A DNA stretch of 64,000 nucleotides from CAVSMC01 sp963728935 (GCA_963728935.1 CAVSMC010000002.1:62001-126000), one strand, 5' to 3'; positions 34,808 through 43,155 are shown, numbered from the stretch's first letter. Numbers and translations are program-made. The notes: generated by a model from the sequence alone, not told the origin.

Positions 34808-35368
34808 CTATTGCGGCATATGGTATCGCATAGCGGCCGGTAGCCAAGGCTTGCCAACTTGCGTTGCCGCGGCTTGCTTCGCGTTACGGCGCGCCATCCA
34901 TTCGCCGCTCGAGCCGATCCTCGACTTCGCCGATGTACGCGGCGAGCGTGTCGCCGGATTGCTCGATCGTCGAGCGAAGACCGTTTCCAGACGCTCTAAC
35001 TCGGTTTGCGTTGCGGCCCGTCTGCCTGCGGCGTCTGCCGAAATCTCTTGCAGCCGCCTGTCCAAGAAGTTGCGCAGCTCGGTAAACCGCGACAGCTCGG
35101 CCTGGTCGGCGCGCTCACGCTGTGCCGCGAGTTCGCGCGCGGATCGGCGCGCCTCGAAGATGACCGTCGACTGCAAGTACGCGATGTAGGTGAGAAAATG
35201 CGCCGCGAGCAGCCCCGTGATCATCAGCATGATCAGCCCGAGGGGGGCTTGGACCGTGGCGACGACGAGCGAAAGCGTCGCCGGCGCGGTGAAGGCGCTC
35301 CAGTTGACTGCGGCGAAAATAGCGAGCGCTACGAGCGTGATCACCAAGGCCAAGCTGCGCAGTGACAT
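34808..35368 (-). CDS. LapA/DUF1049-like membrane protein with a C-terminal frameshift
   Basis: Begins at the ATG 35368, with AGGAGGCCTCC just before it. Two transmembrane helices (LRSLALVITLVALAIFAAVNWSAF and LGLIMLMITGLLAAHFLTYIAYL) match the lipopolysaccharide-assembly-protein-A type domain, followed by a coiled coil (ARRSARELAAQRERADQAELSRFTELRNFLDRRLQEI). The open frame ends at 34808 in unnatural Arg/Ser sequence. From about 34980 the next frame reads RSTIEQSGDTLAAYIGEVED and RLERRMDGAP and stops at 34884, the natural-looking end. One base is probably missing near 34980, or the tail has drifted. Confidence 0.7.
   Translation of the reverse strand: MSLRSLALVITLVALAIFAAVNWSAFTAPATLSLVVATVQAPLGLIMLMITGLLAAHFLTYIAYLQSTVIFEARRSARELAAQRERADQAELSRFTELRNFLDRRLQEISADAAGRRAATQTELERLETVFARRSSNPATRSPRTSAKSRIGSSGEWMARRNAKQAAATQVGKPWLPAAMRYHMPQ
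34817..34829 (-). promoter_or_regulatory. Recurrent AT-rich dyad element, upstream of the DUF5985 operon
   Basis: On the minus strand GCGATACCATATG, with a neighbouring GCAATAGCAATAT (34801-34813). The first matches the 27984 element at 11 of 13 positions. It lies 93 bp before the winged-helix gene start. Confidence 0.4.
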
Positions 35369-35678
35369 GGAGGCCTCCTGTCGACGGGTTGCTTTGGTCC
35401 CGAGCGCGGGCCAGGCGCACGAAAGTGGGTGATCGGAACGCGCCCGGAAGAGGCTCGCGCTCAGCGCTTGCGGCCAGGAGCCAACCAGGGGACGCAACGT
35501 CAGCGCCTGCACCAGAAGCTGAAAATGGCCACTCCGTACGTGGCAGCCAGTATCGTAACGCGCCCCGCGCCGGCGGGTATTGACGGCGCGAGCGCCACGG
35601 CTATTCCGGGTCGCAAAGGCGCCCCAGGCCATGGTCGCGGTCGTCTTCATGACCGATGCAATCGGCGCGCAGGTGTGC

Positions 35679-35779
35679 TTGCGGCGGGCGTCCTTTTGGG
35701 GCATACTATTGCCACCAACGGATGGTATGGAGGAGGAGAGTGTGTTTCCGGGCGGGAACGACTTTCCCGCCTTTTTTTT
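35679..35779 (+). ncRNA. Putative small RNA (promoter, short transcript, terminator)
   Basis: TTGCGG (35679-35684), a 17-bp spacer and CATACT (35702-35707) form a possible sigma70 promoter; the -10 overlaps the dyad element GGCATACTATTGCC (35700-35713). About 65 bp on lies a perfect 8-bp hairpin GGCGGGAA/TTCCCGCC followed by eight T. The transcript would be about 66 nucleotides. A GGAGGAGGAG sequence and GTG at 35741 could alternatively start a short peptide that reads into the hairpin, so a leader peptide or attenuator is the main alternative. Confidence 0.35.
35751..35779 (+). terminator. Rho-independent terminator
   Basis: Stem GGCGGGAA (35751-35758) pairs perfectly with TTCCCGCC (35764-35771) across a five-base loop; TTTTTTTT follows directly. 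It is the clearest intrinsic terminator in the window, although no annotated gene ends in front of it. Confidence 0.8.
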
Positions 35780-36091
35780 GGCACGCTTCAGGTCTGCTCG
35801 ACACCTTCATTCTTCCATGACGAACGAGCGACTGAATCCTCAACCGCCGCCGTTCCCGCGTCGTCACGATTATCACTTGGCGGCCGGCGAAGGCCCATCG
35901 ATGTGTCTATCGCCTCGCTGCCTGATCCGTTGCCCATCGCCTTCGCCCGTTCGCATGCGCGGCGGTGCCGTGACTCGATTGCGTTGACGTTTCTTTGGTT
36001 CGTCCACGATCTCGACACCTGCTCGCGCCTCGTCGCGACCTCCATTCAAGGCCCGCTTTGCGTCGCAGCGGAACCGACCTGACGAAGCACG

Positions 36092-36883
36092 ATGCCCTTC
36101 GCGGCTGCGCCTTCCGTGCGCGCGCGGCGTGAAGGGCATTCGCGGCGAAATCCGGCGCCGCCGCCACTTTCGAAATCGCACGCGCTGTTCCTCGACATCG
36201 ACGGCACACTGCTCGAGTTCACCGACGATCCGGCCCGCGTGCGCGTCGACGCCGATCTCGCTGAAATGCTACCCGCGCTCGAGCACGCGCTCGGCGGAGC
36301 GATCGCGCTGATCACGGGCCGGCAGATCGTCGACGTCGATCGGCTCTTTACGGGCTGTCGCCTGCCGGTCGCCGGCCAGCACGGCTGCGAGCGGCGGTCC
36401 CGGGACGGCATGCTCCATGCGCACCCGCCGTCACCGCGTGCGCTGATCAGGATGCGCGACGCGCTGACCGGTTTTGCCGCGCGGCATCGCGGGCTGCTGT
36501 TCGAGGACAAAGGCCACTCGCTCGCGCTGCACTACCGGCAGGCGCCGCAACTCGCCGCGCACGTGCATCGCACGCTGCGCGCGCATCTCGCCGACAAGTC
36601 GATGGGTCGCGATCTCAAGCTGCAGACCGGTAAAGGCATCGTCGAGGTGAAGCCCGAGGGCCGCGACAAGGGCACGGCGATCCTCGACTACATGCGTGAA
36701 CCGCCGTTTCGCGGCCGCACGGCGGTATTCGTCGGCGACGACGCGTCAGACGAGTACGGCTTCGCCGCGGTTGCCGGCCTCGGCGGCATCGCGGTCAAGG
36801 TCGGCAAGGGACGAACCGCGGCGCGTTATCGACTGCGCGACGTCGCCGCCGTGCGGCGATGGTTACGCGCGGCGCTGCGATAA
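36092..36883 (+). CDS. otsB: Trehalose-6-phosphate phosphatase
   Basis: 263 residues. HAD fold: motif I ALFLDIDGTLLEF (nucleophile Asp and general acid Asp), motif II ITGRQIVDVDRLF, motif III lysine region KGIVEVKPEGRDKGTAILDYM, motif IV AVFVGDDASDEYGFAAV. The cap domain has the ENKGHSLALHYRQAP-like pattern seen here as EDKGHSLALHYRQAP. It removes phosphate from trehalose-6-phosphate to give the compatible solute trehalose. No otsA neighbour is present. A dispensable basic N-terminal tail of about 28 residues precedes the domain. Confidence 0.9.
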   Translation: MPFAAAPSVRARREGHSRRNPAPPPLSKSHALFLDIDGTLLEFTDDPARVRVDADLAEMLPALEHALGGAIALITGRQIVDVDRLFTGCRLPVAGQHGCERRSRDGMLHAHPPSPRALIRMRDALTGFAARHRGLLFEDKGHSLALHYRQAPQLAAHVHRTLRAHLADKSMGRDLKLQTGKGIVEVKPEGRDKGTAILDYMREPPFRGRTAVFVGDDASDEYGFAAVAGLGGIAVKVGKGRTAARYRLRDVAAVRRWLRAALR

Positions 36884-37816
36884 GGGCGCCACGCGGCGTC
36901 AAGCGTCGTCCGCGGGCTGCCAGCGGGCGCGGCGCTAACCGAGCCACGGGTGATACGCCGAGAACTCGTCCCGTGACAGCGCGCGCCATCGCGGTTGCGA
37001 TCGAGTTCCTTCGACATGTCGGCCAACCGTCGATCATGCTGTTGAGATTGGGCCAGTGATTGCGATCGAAGCCGGCAGTGCGGGTTAGGTGCTCGCGATC
37101 GATGGTCAATTGAGCCGCTCGCCTTTGGCGCCAACGTTCAGGCTTTGCAGTGGCACTTGAACGGGTCTGGCCGGAAAGTCGCCCAGCCGGTCGACTTCGA
37201 CGACGGCATAGTGGATGTCGCCGTTCGTCGTGTTCACCACCAGGTCCTTCAGATGCCCGACGTCATCGCCATTTCGATCGTTGACGTCGCCGCAATCATT
37301 TCTCGGGCCGAACGCAGCAACGAGCGCTCGGCGCGCGGAGGCTGCTCACCGAAATAGCGATCCACCTGCGCGAGGTAGCCCTTGCACGGGCGTCGTGGCC
37401 CGCTTGCACGAGTTGCTGCTGCGAGACCCCGGATGGCGCCTGCGTGTTCGTCGCGGCCGCTGCCAAGCCCGAGCCCTCTGAATTGATCCGGCATTGGCCA
37501 TGTTCAGCGCTACCGAGCGGCCTGCCCGTGTGTGGGCCAATGACAGGGCGATCGCGGCGAAGCGCATCGGCCGGTTTGACGCTCCCCTGGGTGAAGCGGC
37601 GCGACTCGACCGCTTTGTGCTCGTTGAACGATCGTCGGTCGGCGGAATCGAGGAGAGGAATCGATTGCTTCGACTCGGATTGCCAGGCCCCTTTCCCGAG
37701 ACCGAAGATCTCCGCGAACTGACTCTGCAGCTCACCTCGATCGGATTGGAACACTGCGGATAGTCAGCGACCACCGTCCTTCACCGTTGGGCAACATCGG
37801 TCGCTACCCCGCGTGT
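36884..37816. other. Spacer holding the PRC-barrel remnant
   Basis: 933 bp between otsB and marR. The PRC-barrel pseudogene covers 36938-37500. From 37494 to 37763 both strands are open; the plus-strand frame ends REL-TLQLTSIGLEHCG and has natural composition, but there is no ribosome-binding site or family, so no gene is claimed. Confidence 0.4.
36938..37500 (-). pseudogene. Broken PRC-barrel domain protein gene
   Basis: The minus strand gives one protein spread over several frames: GLAAAATNTQAPSGVSQQQLVQAG, then KGYLAQVDRYFGEQPPRAERSLLRSAREMIAA, then NDRNGDDVGHLKDLVVNTT and GDIHYAVVEVDRLGDF (PRC-barrel strands), then VPLQSLN with a stop, then TIDREHLTRTAGFDRNHWPNLN, and finally RWRALSRDEFSAYHPWLG. 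At least four frameshifts and a stop codon are needed to read it. The start has been lost. Intact relatives are exported stress-related proteins; this copy is dead. Confidence 0.7.
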
Positions 37817-38410
37817 TTAGGGCTCGGCAAGCGGCTTCATTCCGGCGCGCGCGCTGCGCACGCTTGCCAGATTGAGGAGCGACTCCAGATCGCGGTGCAG
37901 CCGGCCCAAGGCTGCAGTCGGCATCCTGCCGAGCGCGTCGGGTATGACGCCCTCGACCGGCTTAGGACACTTCGCGAGGATCTTCCTTCCTGCCGGTGTC
38001 ACGTATACGCGAACGAGCCGCTGGTCGCTGCTGCGACGTTCCCTCCGCACCAGCGCCTGCTTTTCCAGCTTATCGAGCAGGTTGCTCGAGGTCGACAAGT
38101 GGATGCGAAGGGCGCGAGCCAGTTCGGAAATCGTCAGCCCCGGACGTTTGTCGAGCTCGGATAGCGCCCACAGCTGAGCTCCGCTGACGCCGCAACGTGC
38201 CTCGATGCGTTGAAAATGCCTTTGCGAAACGCGGAACAGTTCTCGGAATTGCTGAAGGACGGCGCTGGCGCCCGGAGCGACCTTGTGCGAAATCGCCGAT
38301 CGCTGTTTGCCGCGCGGCGAGGGGGCATGTTTCGCAGCCCTCGTCGAAACCCGCCGGCTGCTGCGCCGGCTAGCATCGGACATCTGAGTTCCTGTGGATT
38401 CGCGCTGCAT
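37817..38410 (-). CDS. MarR family transcriptional regulator
   Basis: About 197 residues from the ATG at 38410 (an alternative is 38383). A basic, Ser/Arg-rich N-terminal tail of about 45 residues precedes the MarR winged helix: QLWALSELDKRPGLTISELARALRIHLSTSSNLLDKLEKQALVRRERRSSDQRLVRVYVTPAGRKIL. The wing carries the R..D.R pattern. A perfect 6-1-6 palindrome at 38445-38457 sits just upstream, the usual arrangement for autoregulation. It may also act on the related dyads nearby. Confidence 0.85.
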   Translation of the reverse strand: MQRESTGTQMSDASRRSSRRVSTRAAKHAPSPRGKQRSAISHKVAPGASAVLQQFRELFRVSQRHFQRIEARCGVSGAQLWALSELDKRPGLTISELARALRIHLSTSSNLLDKLEKQALVRRERRSSDQRLVRVYVTPAGRKILAKCPKPVEGVIPDALGRMPTAALGRLHRDLESLLNLASVRSARAGMKPLAEP

Positions 38411-38784
38411 ATCGGAGGCTGGGGCGGCTCCAGCGAATATATGAACAATGCCATTGTACCCGTTGGCGACCGCCGGTCCGCGCCGTCCAACTCGCCACTC
38501 CGAGACAGGCGAGGGCTGTCGACGCCCTGCGGCCCAGACAGTGCTACGGCGATCCGCTTTAGCCAATATGGTTTTCGAGCAAACGCCCGAGTCTTTTGCG
38601 GCTTCGGGCGCCGACGGATCCATGCGACGAGCCCCCGAAATGGCGAGTTTCGGCAACGGCAGGGCGGTCCGCGCGCAGCAAGGCGAAATGCTGAGTCTCG
38701 CCATAGGAGCGCATGGACGACATCTATCGAGGCGAAAAAGGCAGCGCCCATGGCACCCAGGTCACCGGCGGGGTGCGAGCAGGC
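38411..38784. other. Spacer upstream of the marR gene
   Basis: 374 bp between HPP and marR. It holds the palindrome at 38445-38457 and otherwise no supported gene, although the marR frame stays open to 38704. Confidence 0.4.
38445..38457. promoter_or_regulatory. MarR operator candidate
   Basis: ACAATGCCATTGT is a perfect 6-1-6 inverted repeat 35 bp upstream of the marR start codon at 38410. TATATT on the minus strand next to it (about 38434-38440) could be the -10 box, placing the dyad between -10 and -35. It differs from the 39755-39767 dyad by paired changes that keep the symmetry. Confidence 0.6.
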
Positions 38785-39321
38785 TTATTCAACCCATCCT
38801 CCCCAGAACAGGGAGGGCGGCGAGCGGTCGAGCCACTTGCACGGATAGTGCGCCATTCCTGGCGTGACGCGACTCCAAATCGCGGCGACCCCCGCGAGCA
38901 AGACGATGCCGAGGCCGACGGGCTGCCAGAGCGCGGCGAAGCCCGCGTGCGCATGGAGCATGATCAACGGATTCGCGCCCGCAGGAGGATGCACTGTCTT
39001 TGTCAGCAGCATGAAGACCAGTGTGAGCGCGATCGCCAGTACATAAACCCATGTCTCGTCTCCAAACATCTGGAAACATGCGATGCCGATGAAGGCGCCG
39101 CCGAGGTGACCGCCAAAGAGCGACCGGGGTTGCGCCGCCGGCGCGCGAGTAAGCCCGAACAGGAACACCGCGGTGCCTCCGAACGAAGCCAGCAACAGAG
39201 GCGCCGAGGGTGGATCGACGGCCCACAGCACCAGTCCGAGCGCAACGCTCGCCCCCCCCGAGCAGGCGATCAAGCGCCCCACGGTTCTAAGTAGTATCTG
39301 TTTGTCGCTCTCGATGGTCAT
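38785..39321 (-). CDS. HPP family membrane protein
   Basis: 178 residues, four transmembrane helices. The name-giving motif is TKTVHPPAGANPLIML (HPPAGA.P). Other marks are PLLLASFGGTAVFLFG and QPRSLFGGHLGGAFIGIACFQMFG. HPP proteins of cyanobacteria and plants have been linked to nitrite transport; in proteobacteria the role is unsettled. The gene stands alone on the minus strand, between the marR gene and a decayed amidase fragment. Confidence 0.9.
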   Translation of the reverse strand: MTIESDKQILLRTVGRLIACSGGASVALGLVLWAVDPPSAPLLLASFGGTAVFLFGLTRAPAAQPRSLFGGHLGGAFIGIACFQMFGDETWVYVLAIALTLVFMLLTKTVHPPAGANPLIMLHAHAGFAALWQPVGLGIVLLAGVAAIWSRVTPGMAHYPCKWLDRSPPSLFWGGWVE

Positions 39322-39433
39322 GGGTAGAACGCTCTGGCAATCAGTCCGTTTTCGATTTCAGCGACTGACACACTTCGATGATCATCATCGCAAGTCCGAT
39401 CAGCACGATTTTGCTGAGCGCGACATCCCTGGT

Positions 39434-39740
39434 TCACGCAGGCTTGACGAAAGATACGAGCCAGCGAGCGGTGCGTAGCAAACGCGTGTCATCGTTGCGT
39501 CGCCCGACCGGCTGCACCCACGGCAGCCCTTTCCCGCCTTGCATCAACGGAGACTCGGCGCCGGCATTCCGTACAGCGTCCACAAGGTACAGAACTCGGG
39601 GTCGGCGGTAAAGTCGACGCCAACGGGCGCGTGTCTGACGCCGCCGGCGTAACGATCGCGTCGCCCAGTTGATCGTCCAGCTCCTCGACGTCATGTAACC
39701 GCGGCGGCCGCACGCGCAGACGCCACGTCCGAGAGGATCG
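39434..39740 (-). pseudogene. Remnant of an amidase C-terminal region
   Basis: In order on the minus strand but in different frames: ELDDQLGDAIVTPAAS (matches the F.D.ILTP.A motif of amidases), then VDFTADPEFCTLWTLYGMPAPSL (the T.DP.F...WTL.G.PA segment), then GKGLPWVQPVGRRNDDTRLLRTARWLV (the GLP.G.Q.VG....D..LL..A end). Only about 100 residues of a 450-500-residue enzyme remain, with two frameshifts; the Ser-Ser-Lys catalytic core is absent. Confidence 0.6.
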
Positions 39741-39754
39741 TCCATATATATCGC

Positions 39755-39767
39755 GCAATAGTATTGT
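39755..39767. promoter_or_regulatory. Recurrent dyad element, perfect form
   Basis: GCAATAGTATTGT with the perfect core CAATA-G-TATTG (39756-39766). It is the most symmetrical member of the motif family in this window and lies upstream of the mechanosensitive channel gene at 39923. Confidence 0.5.
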
Positions 39768-39922
39768 TAGAAATACAGCCGCCCGCCCCGACTTGGTGCG
39801 CGGTCACGCGAATGCCCTTGATCAGCGCTTGCGCCACTCCGATTGGCCGTCAGGAACCAGGAGGGTCCACCGAACCCGGTCGCACCGCTGACGTCTCAGC
39901 GTATTTGGAAGGGTCAGCGACA

Positions 39923-41158
39923 ATGGATCTGACGGACCTGCTTGCCGGCTACGGCTCTCTTTGGATCGCGACCGGCCTTGCGGCGATCGTTGCCGTATCG
40001 GCTGCGCTTGTCGGCTACGCACTCGTCCTGCCGCTGTTGCGTCGCCTCGCGCGCTTGAGCGTCGTGCTGTCTACGGTGCTGGAACGGGTGGTCCGACCCG
40101 CGCAGGCTCTGGTCGCTCTGCTCGCTCTGCAATTCGTCTGGACGGCAGCACCCGACGATCTGCGTTTCCTTCCCGCAGTCATGCGTGCAACCGCACTGCT
40201 GCTGATCGTCGCGCTTACGTGGCTCGCGTTGCGCGCGGTATCTGCAGTCGCCGAAGCGGTCGTTCGCATACATCCGGCGAATGTCAGCGACAATCTCGAG
40301 GCTCGCCGTGTGCAAACGCAAACGCGAGTGCTGGCACGCACGGTCATGTTCTTCGTTATGCTGACCGGCGCCGGTGTCGCTTTGATGACGTTTCCGAACG
40401 TGCGCCAGATAGGAGCAAGTCTGCTCGCATCGGCGGGCGTCGCAGGATTGGTGGCCGGCATCGCGGCGCGTCCGGTGCTCGGCAACCTCATCGCCGGGCT
40501 CCAGATCGCGCTCACGCAGCCGCTTCGCCTGGACGACGTCGTCATCATCGAAGGCGAGTGGGGACGCATCGAGGAAATCTCCGCGAATTATGTGGTGGTC
40601 AAGATCTGGGACGAGCGGCGGCTAGTCGTGCCGTTGCAGTGGATCATCGAGCATCCGTTCCAGAATTGGACCCGGCGCGAATCGCAGCTGCTCGGTACCG
40701 TGTTGCTCTGGCTCGACTACCACGTGCCGCTCGCGCGACTTCGCGCCGAGCTTGAGAACATTTGCGCCTCGGCGCCCGAATGGGACGGTCGCGTCGCGCT
40801 GCTGCAGGTCGTCGACGCGAGCGAGCGTGCGATGCAGGTGCGCGCGCTCGTCAGCGCCGCCGATGCGTCGAAGGCGTGGGATTTGCGCTGCCGGGTCCGC
40901 GAAGCGCTGATCGATTTCGTGCAACGAGAAGTCCCCGACGGGCTGCCCCGGCTGCGCGCCGAATTCGCGGACGCCGAAAAGCGCGACATCGCGAAGAAAC
41001 CCGCTCCGCCTCCGCTACGCGCCGGCCGCGGCGACTCGTCGGCGATCCGGCGGCCCGAGCATCCCGGGCGGCATGCCCCTGCACCGCCGATCGAACCGGA
41101 CGCATCGCCGACCGCTCATGCACACCGCGACGAGCGGGCGACTTCGAAGGGCGACTGA
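39923..41158 (+). CDS. Mechanosensitive channel family protein (MscS-like, large)
   Basis: About 411 residues from the ATG at 39923 (MDLTDLLAGYGSLW). Four or so N-terminal helices precede the MscS core: IGASLLASAGVAGLVAGIAARPVLGNLIAGLQIALTQPLRLDDVVIIEGEWGRIEEISANYVVVKIWDERRLVVPLQWII. This matches the pore helix and beta domain (Q.P..LDD.V...G.WG.VE.I...YVV...WD.RRL..P). The last 90 residues are disordered and Pro/Arg-rich. The frame from 39764 would add an unlikely N terminus. Confidence 0.85.
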   Translation: MDLTDLLAGYGSLWIATGLAAIVAVSAALVGYALVLPLLRRLARLSVVLSTVLERVVRPAQALVALLALQFVWTAAPDDLRFLPAVMRATALLLIVALTWLALRAVSAVAEAVVRIHPANVSDNLEARRVQTQTRVLARTVMFFVMLTGAGVALMTFPNVRQIGASLLASAGVAGLVAGIAARPVLGNLIAGLQIALTQPLRLDDVVIIEGEWGRIEEISANYVVVKIWDERRLVVPLQWIIEHPFQNWTRRESQLLGTVLLWLDYHVPLARLRAELENICASAPEWDGRVALLQVVDASERAMQVRALVSAADASKAWDLRCRVREALIDFVQREVPDGLPRLRAEFADAEKRDIAKKPAPPPLRAGRGDSSAIRRPEHPGRHAPAPPIEPDASPTAHAHRDERATSKGD

Positions 41159-41594
41159 CGGGCGACGCGTTTCGCCCATCCCGACGCTCGACGTCAGACG
41201 GCTTGCGGATGACGATCGGCGCTCGCGTGCGTCTCGTGCAACGCGAGCCACTTCAGCACGTCGTCGCGGCGGAGCAGGCCGACCAGGCGATCGTGATCGA
41301 CCACGGGCAGCTGGTTCACATCGTGCCGGCCGAGCGGCGACAATGCTCCGCCGCGTCCTGGTGGGGCCCGATGCTCACGAGCGCCGATCGCGGCGTCATC
41401 ACTTCGCGCGCGGTCGCAGCCGGCTCGACAAGCGGGGCGGAACTTTCGGGCGCGCGCCGTCGTTCTAATCGGTGTGGGTTTGCCCGACGACCTGCAACAC
41501 CGCACGGGTCGGCTCGCGTCGACTTCCGCTACGTCGCTACGTATGACGCTCGAACTTTCTTCCATCCGCGCATCTTCCTCCCGGAGCTCCAAAC
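41159..41594. other. Spacer holding a CBS-domain remnant
   Basis: 436 bp between the channel gene and the broken TPP enzyme gene. The CBS remnant occupies 41194-41420 on the minus strand; the remainder, 41421-41594, shows nothing recognisable apart from the upstream region of the TPP gene (CGGAGCTCCAAAC before its ATG). Confidence 0.45.
41194..41420 (-). pseudogene. Remnant of a CBS-domain C terminus
   Basis: The minus strand reads AREVMTPRSALVSIGPHQDAAE, then in a shifted frame ALSPLGRHDVNQLPVVDHDRLVGLLRRDDVLKWL. Together these are the second CBS repeat seen at the end of CBS-containing M50 (site-2 protease-like) peptidases: VMTPR followed by DVNQLPVV..G.LVG.LRR.D.L.WL. The membrane protease part is missing. 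Confidence 0.55.
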
Positions 41595-43155
41595 ATGGCT
41601 CGAACCGTCAGTGATTTCCTGATCGAACGCCTTGCCGAATGGGGCGTTCGACGGATCTTCGGCTACCCCGGAGACGGCATAAACGGCATCATGGGCGCCC
41701 TTGCGCGCGCGAACGAGGGGCCGCAATTCGTGCAGGTCCGTCATGAGGAAATGGCGGCCTTCATGGCAACCGGGCACGCGAAGTTCACCGGCGAGGTCGG
41801 CGTCTGTCTCTCGCGACGTCGGGGCCCGGAGCGATTCACCTGCTGAACGGTCTCTACGACGCGTTGCTCGACCATCAGCCGGTCGTCGCAATCGTCGGCC
41901 AGCAGCACCGCGCGGCACTCGGCGGCCGCTATCAGCAGGAAGTCGACCTCGTCTCGCTGTGTGCCCAAGGCGCACGATCTGCAACGCGCCGCCGACGTGC
42001 TCAACGCCGGCAAGCGCGTCGCCATGCTGGTGGGCGCCGGCGCGCTGCACGCGACCGACGAAGTGATCGCGGTGGCGAACCGGCTCCAGGCCGGGGTGGC
42101 GAAGGCGCTGCTCGGCAAAGCTGCCCTTCCCGATGACCTTGCATGGGTTACCGGATCGATCGGACTGCTCGGAAACGCGGCCGAGCTACCGGATGATGAC
42201 CAATTGCGACACGCTGCTGATGGTGGGGTCCGGCTTTCCGTACTCGGAGTTCCTGCCCGAGGAGGGCGACGCAAGGGCCGTGCAGATCGACATCGATCCG
42301 CGGATGATGAGCCTGCGCTATCCGATGGATGTCAATCTGGTCGGCGATGCTGCCGACACGCTGCGCCTGTTGATGCCGCTCCTGAAGCAGAAGCAGGACC
42401 GCGCGTGGCGCGAGGAGATCGAGGCGAACGTGCGCGACTGGTGGGGGACGCTGGAGGAGCGCGCGATGGTCGACGCCGATCCGATCAACCCGCAGCGCGT
42501 GTTCTGGGAGCTTTCGCCGCGGCTGCCCGACGACTGCATCCTGTGCGGCGACAGCGGGTCGGGCACCAACTGGTACGCGCGCGACGTGAAGCTTCGGCGC
42601 GGCATGAAGGCGTCGCTCTCGGGCGGGCTTGCGACGATGGGTCCCGGCGTGCCGTACGCGATCGCCGCGAAGTTTGCATTCCCCGAGCGCCCGGTGATCG
42701 CGATGGTGGGCGACGGCGCAATGCAGATGAACGGAATGAACGAGCTCATCACGGTCTCGAAATACTGGCGGCGCTGGAGCGATCCACGCTTCGTCGTCAT
42801 GGTGCTCAACAACGGCGACCTGAACCAGGTGACATGGGAGCAGCGCGCGATGGAAGGCGATCCGAAGTTTGCGGCGTCGCAGGATGTTCCTCACGTCGCG
42901 TTCGCGCAATACGCCGAGCTGATCAGCCTTCGCGGCATCGCGGTCGATCGACCCGACGCGATCGGGGCCGCATGGGACGTAGCGCTGGCCGCCGATCGCC
43001 CGGTCGTCATCGACGTTCTCGCCGATCCGAACGTGCCGCCGCTGCCGCCGCATGTCTCGATCAAGCAGGCGTGCGCGTACGCCGAGGCACTGATGAAAGG
43101 CGATCCGCAGGGACCGGCGATCGTCAAGGCCTCCCTGCGGCAGATCTCCGCGTAG
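41595..43155 (+). pseudogene. Broken thiamine-pyrophosphate-dependent enzyme (acetolactate synthase / pyruvate oxidase family)
   Basis: Three frames give one protein. Frame 1, from the ATG at 41595: VSDFLIERLAEWGVRRIFGYPGDGINGIMGAL with the catalytic Glu in VRHEEMAAFMATGHAKF. After an extra two bases near 41815 the next frame reads TSGPGAIHLLNGLYDALLDHQPVVAIVGQQ to LVSLC. About 85 residues are then missing before DLQRAADVLNAGKRVAMLVGAG. An extra A near 42173 shifts again into RPSYRMMTNCDTLLMVGSGFPY, intact to the end, including the TPP motif GDGAMQMNGMNEL (GDG...N). It cannot make the full enzyme. Confidence 0.85.

Larger units (their letters stand above)
35369..36091. other. Spacer with a possible small transcript and terminator
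   Basis: 723 bp between the LapA-like and otsB genes. It contains a promoter-like pair, a dyad element and a strong intrinsic terminator within 100 bp of each other (35679-35779), described separately. Otherwise only short frames, of which one from 35741 runs through the terminator stem. Confidence 0.45.
39322..39922. other. Spacer with an amidase remnant and a dyad element
   Basis: 601 bp between the divergent HPP and channel genes. The amidase remnant (39434-39740) fills the left half and the palindrome at 39755-39767 lies 155 bp before the channel gene start. Nothing else is recognised. Confidence 0.45.

Noticed and set aside
37494..37763. 89-codon plus-strand frame beside the PRC-barrel remnant
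   Set aside because: Natural-looking composition but no ribosome-binding site, no family, and the opposite strand is equally open.
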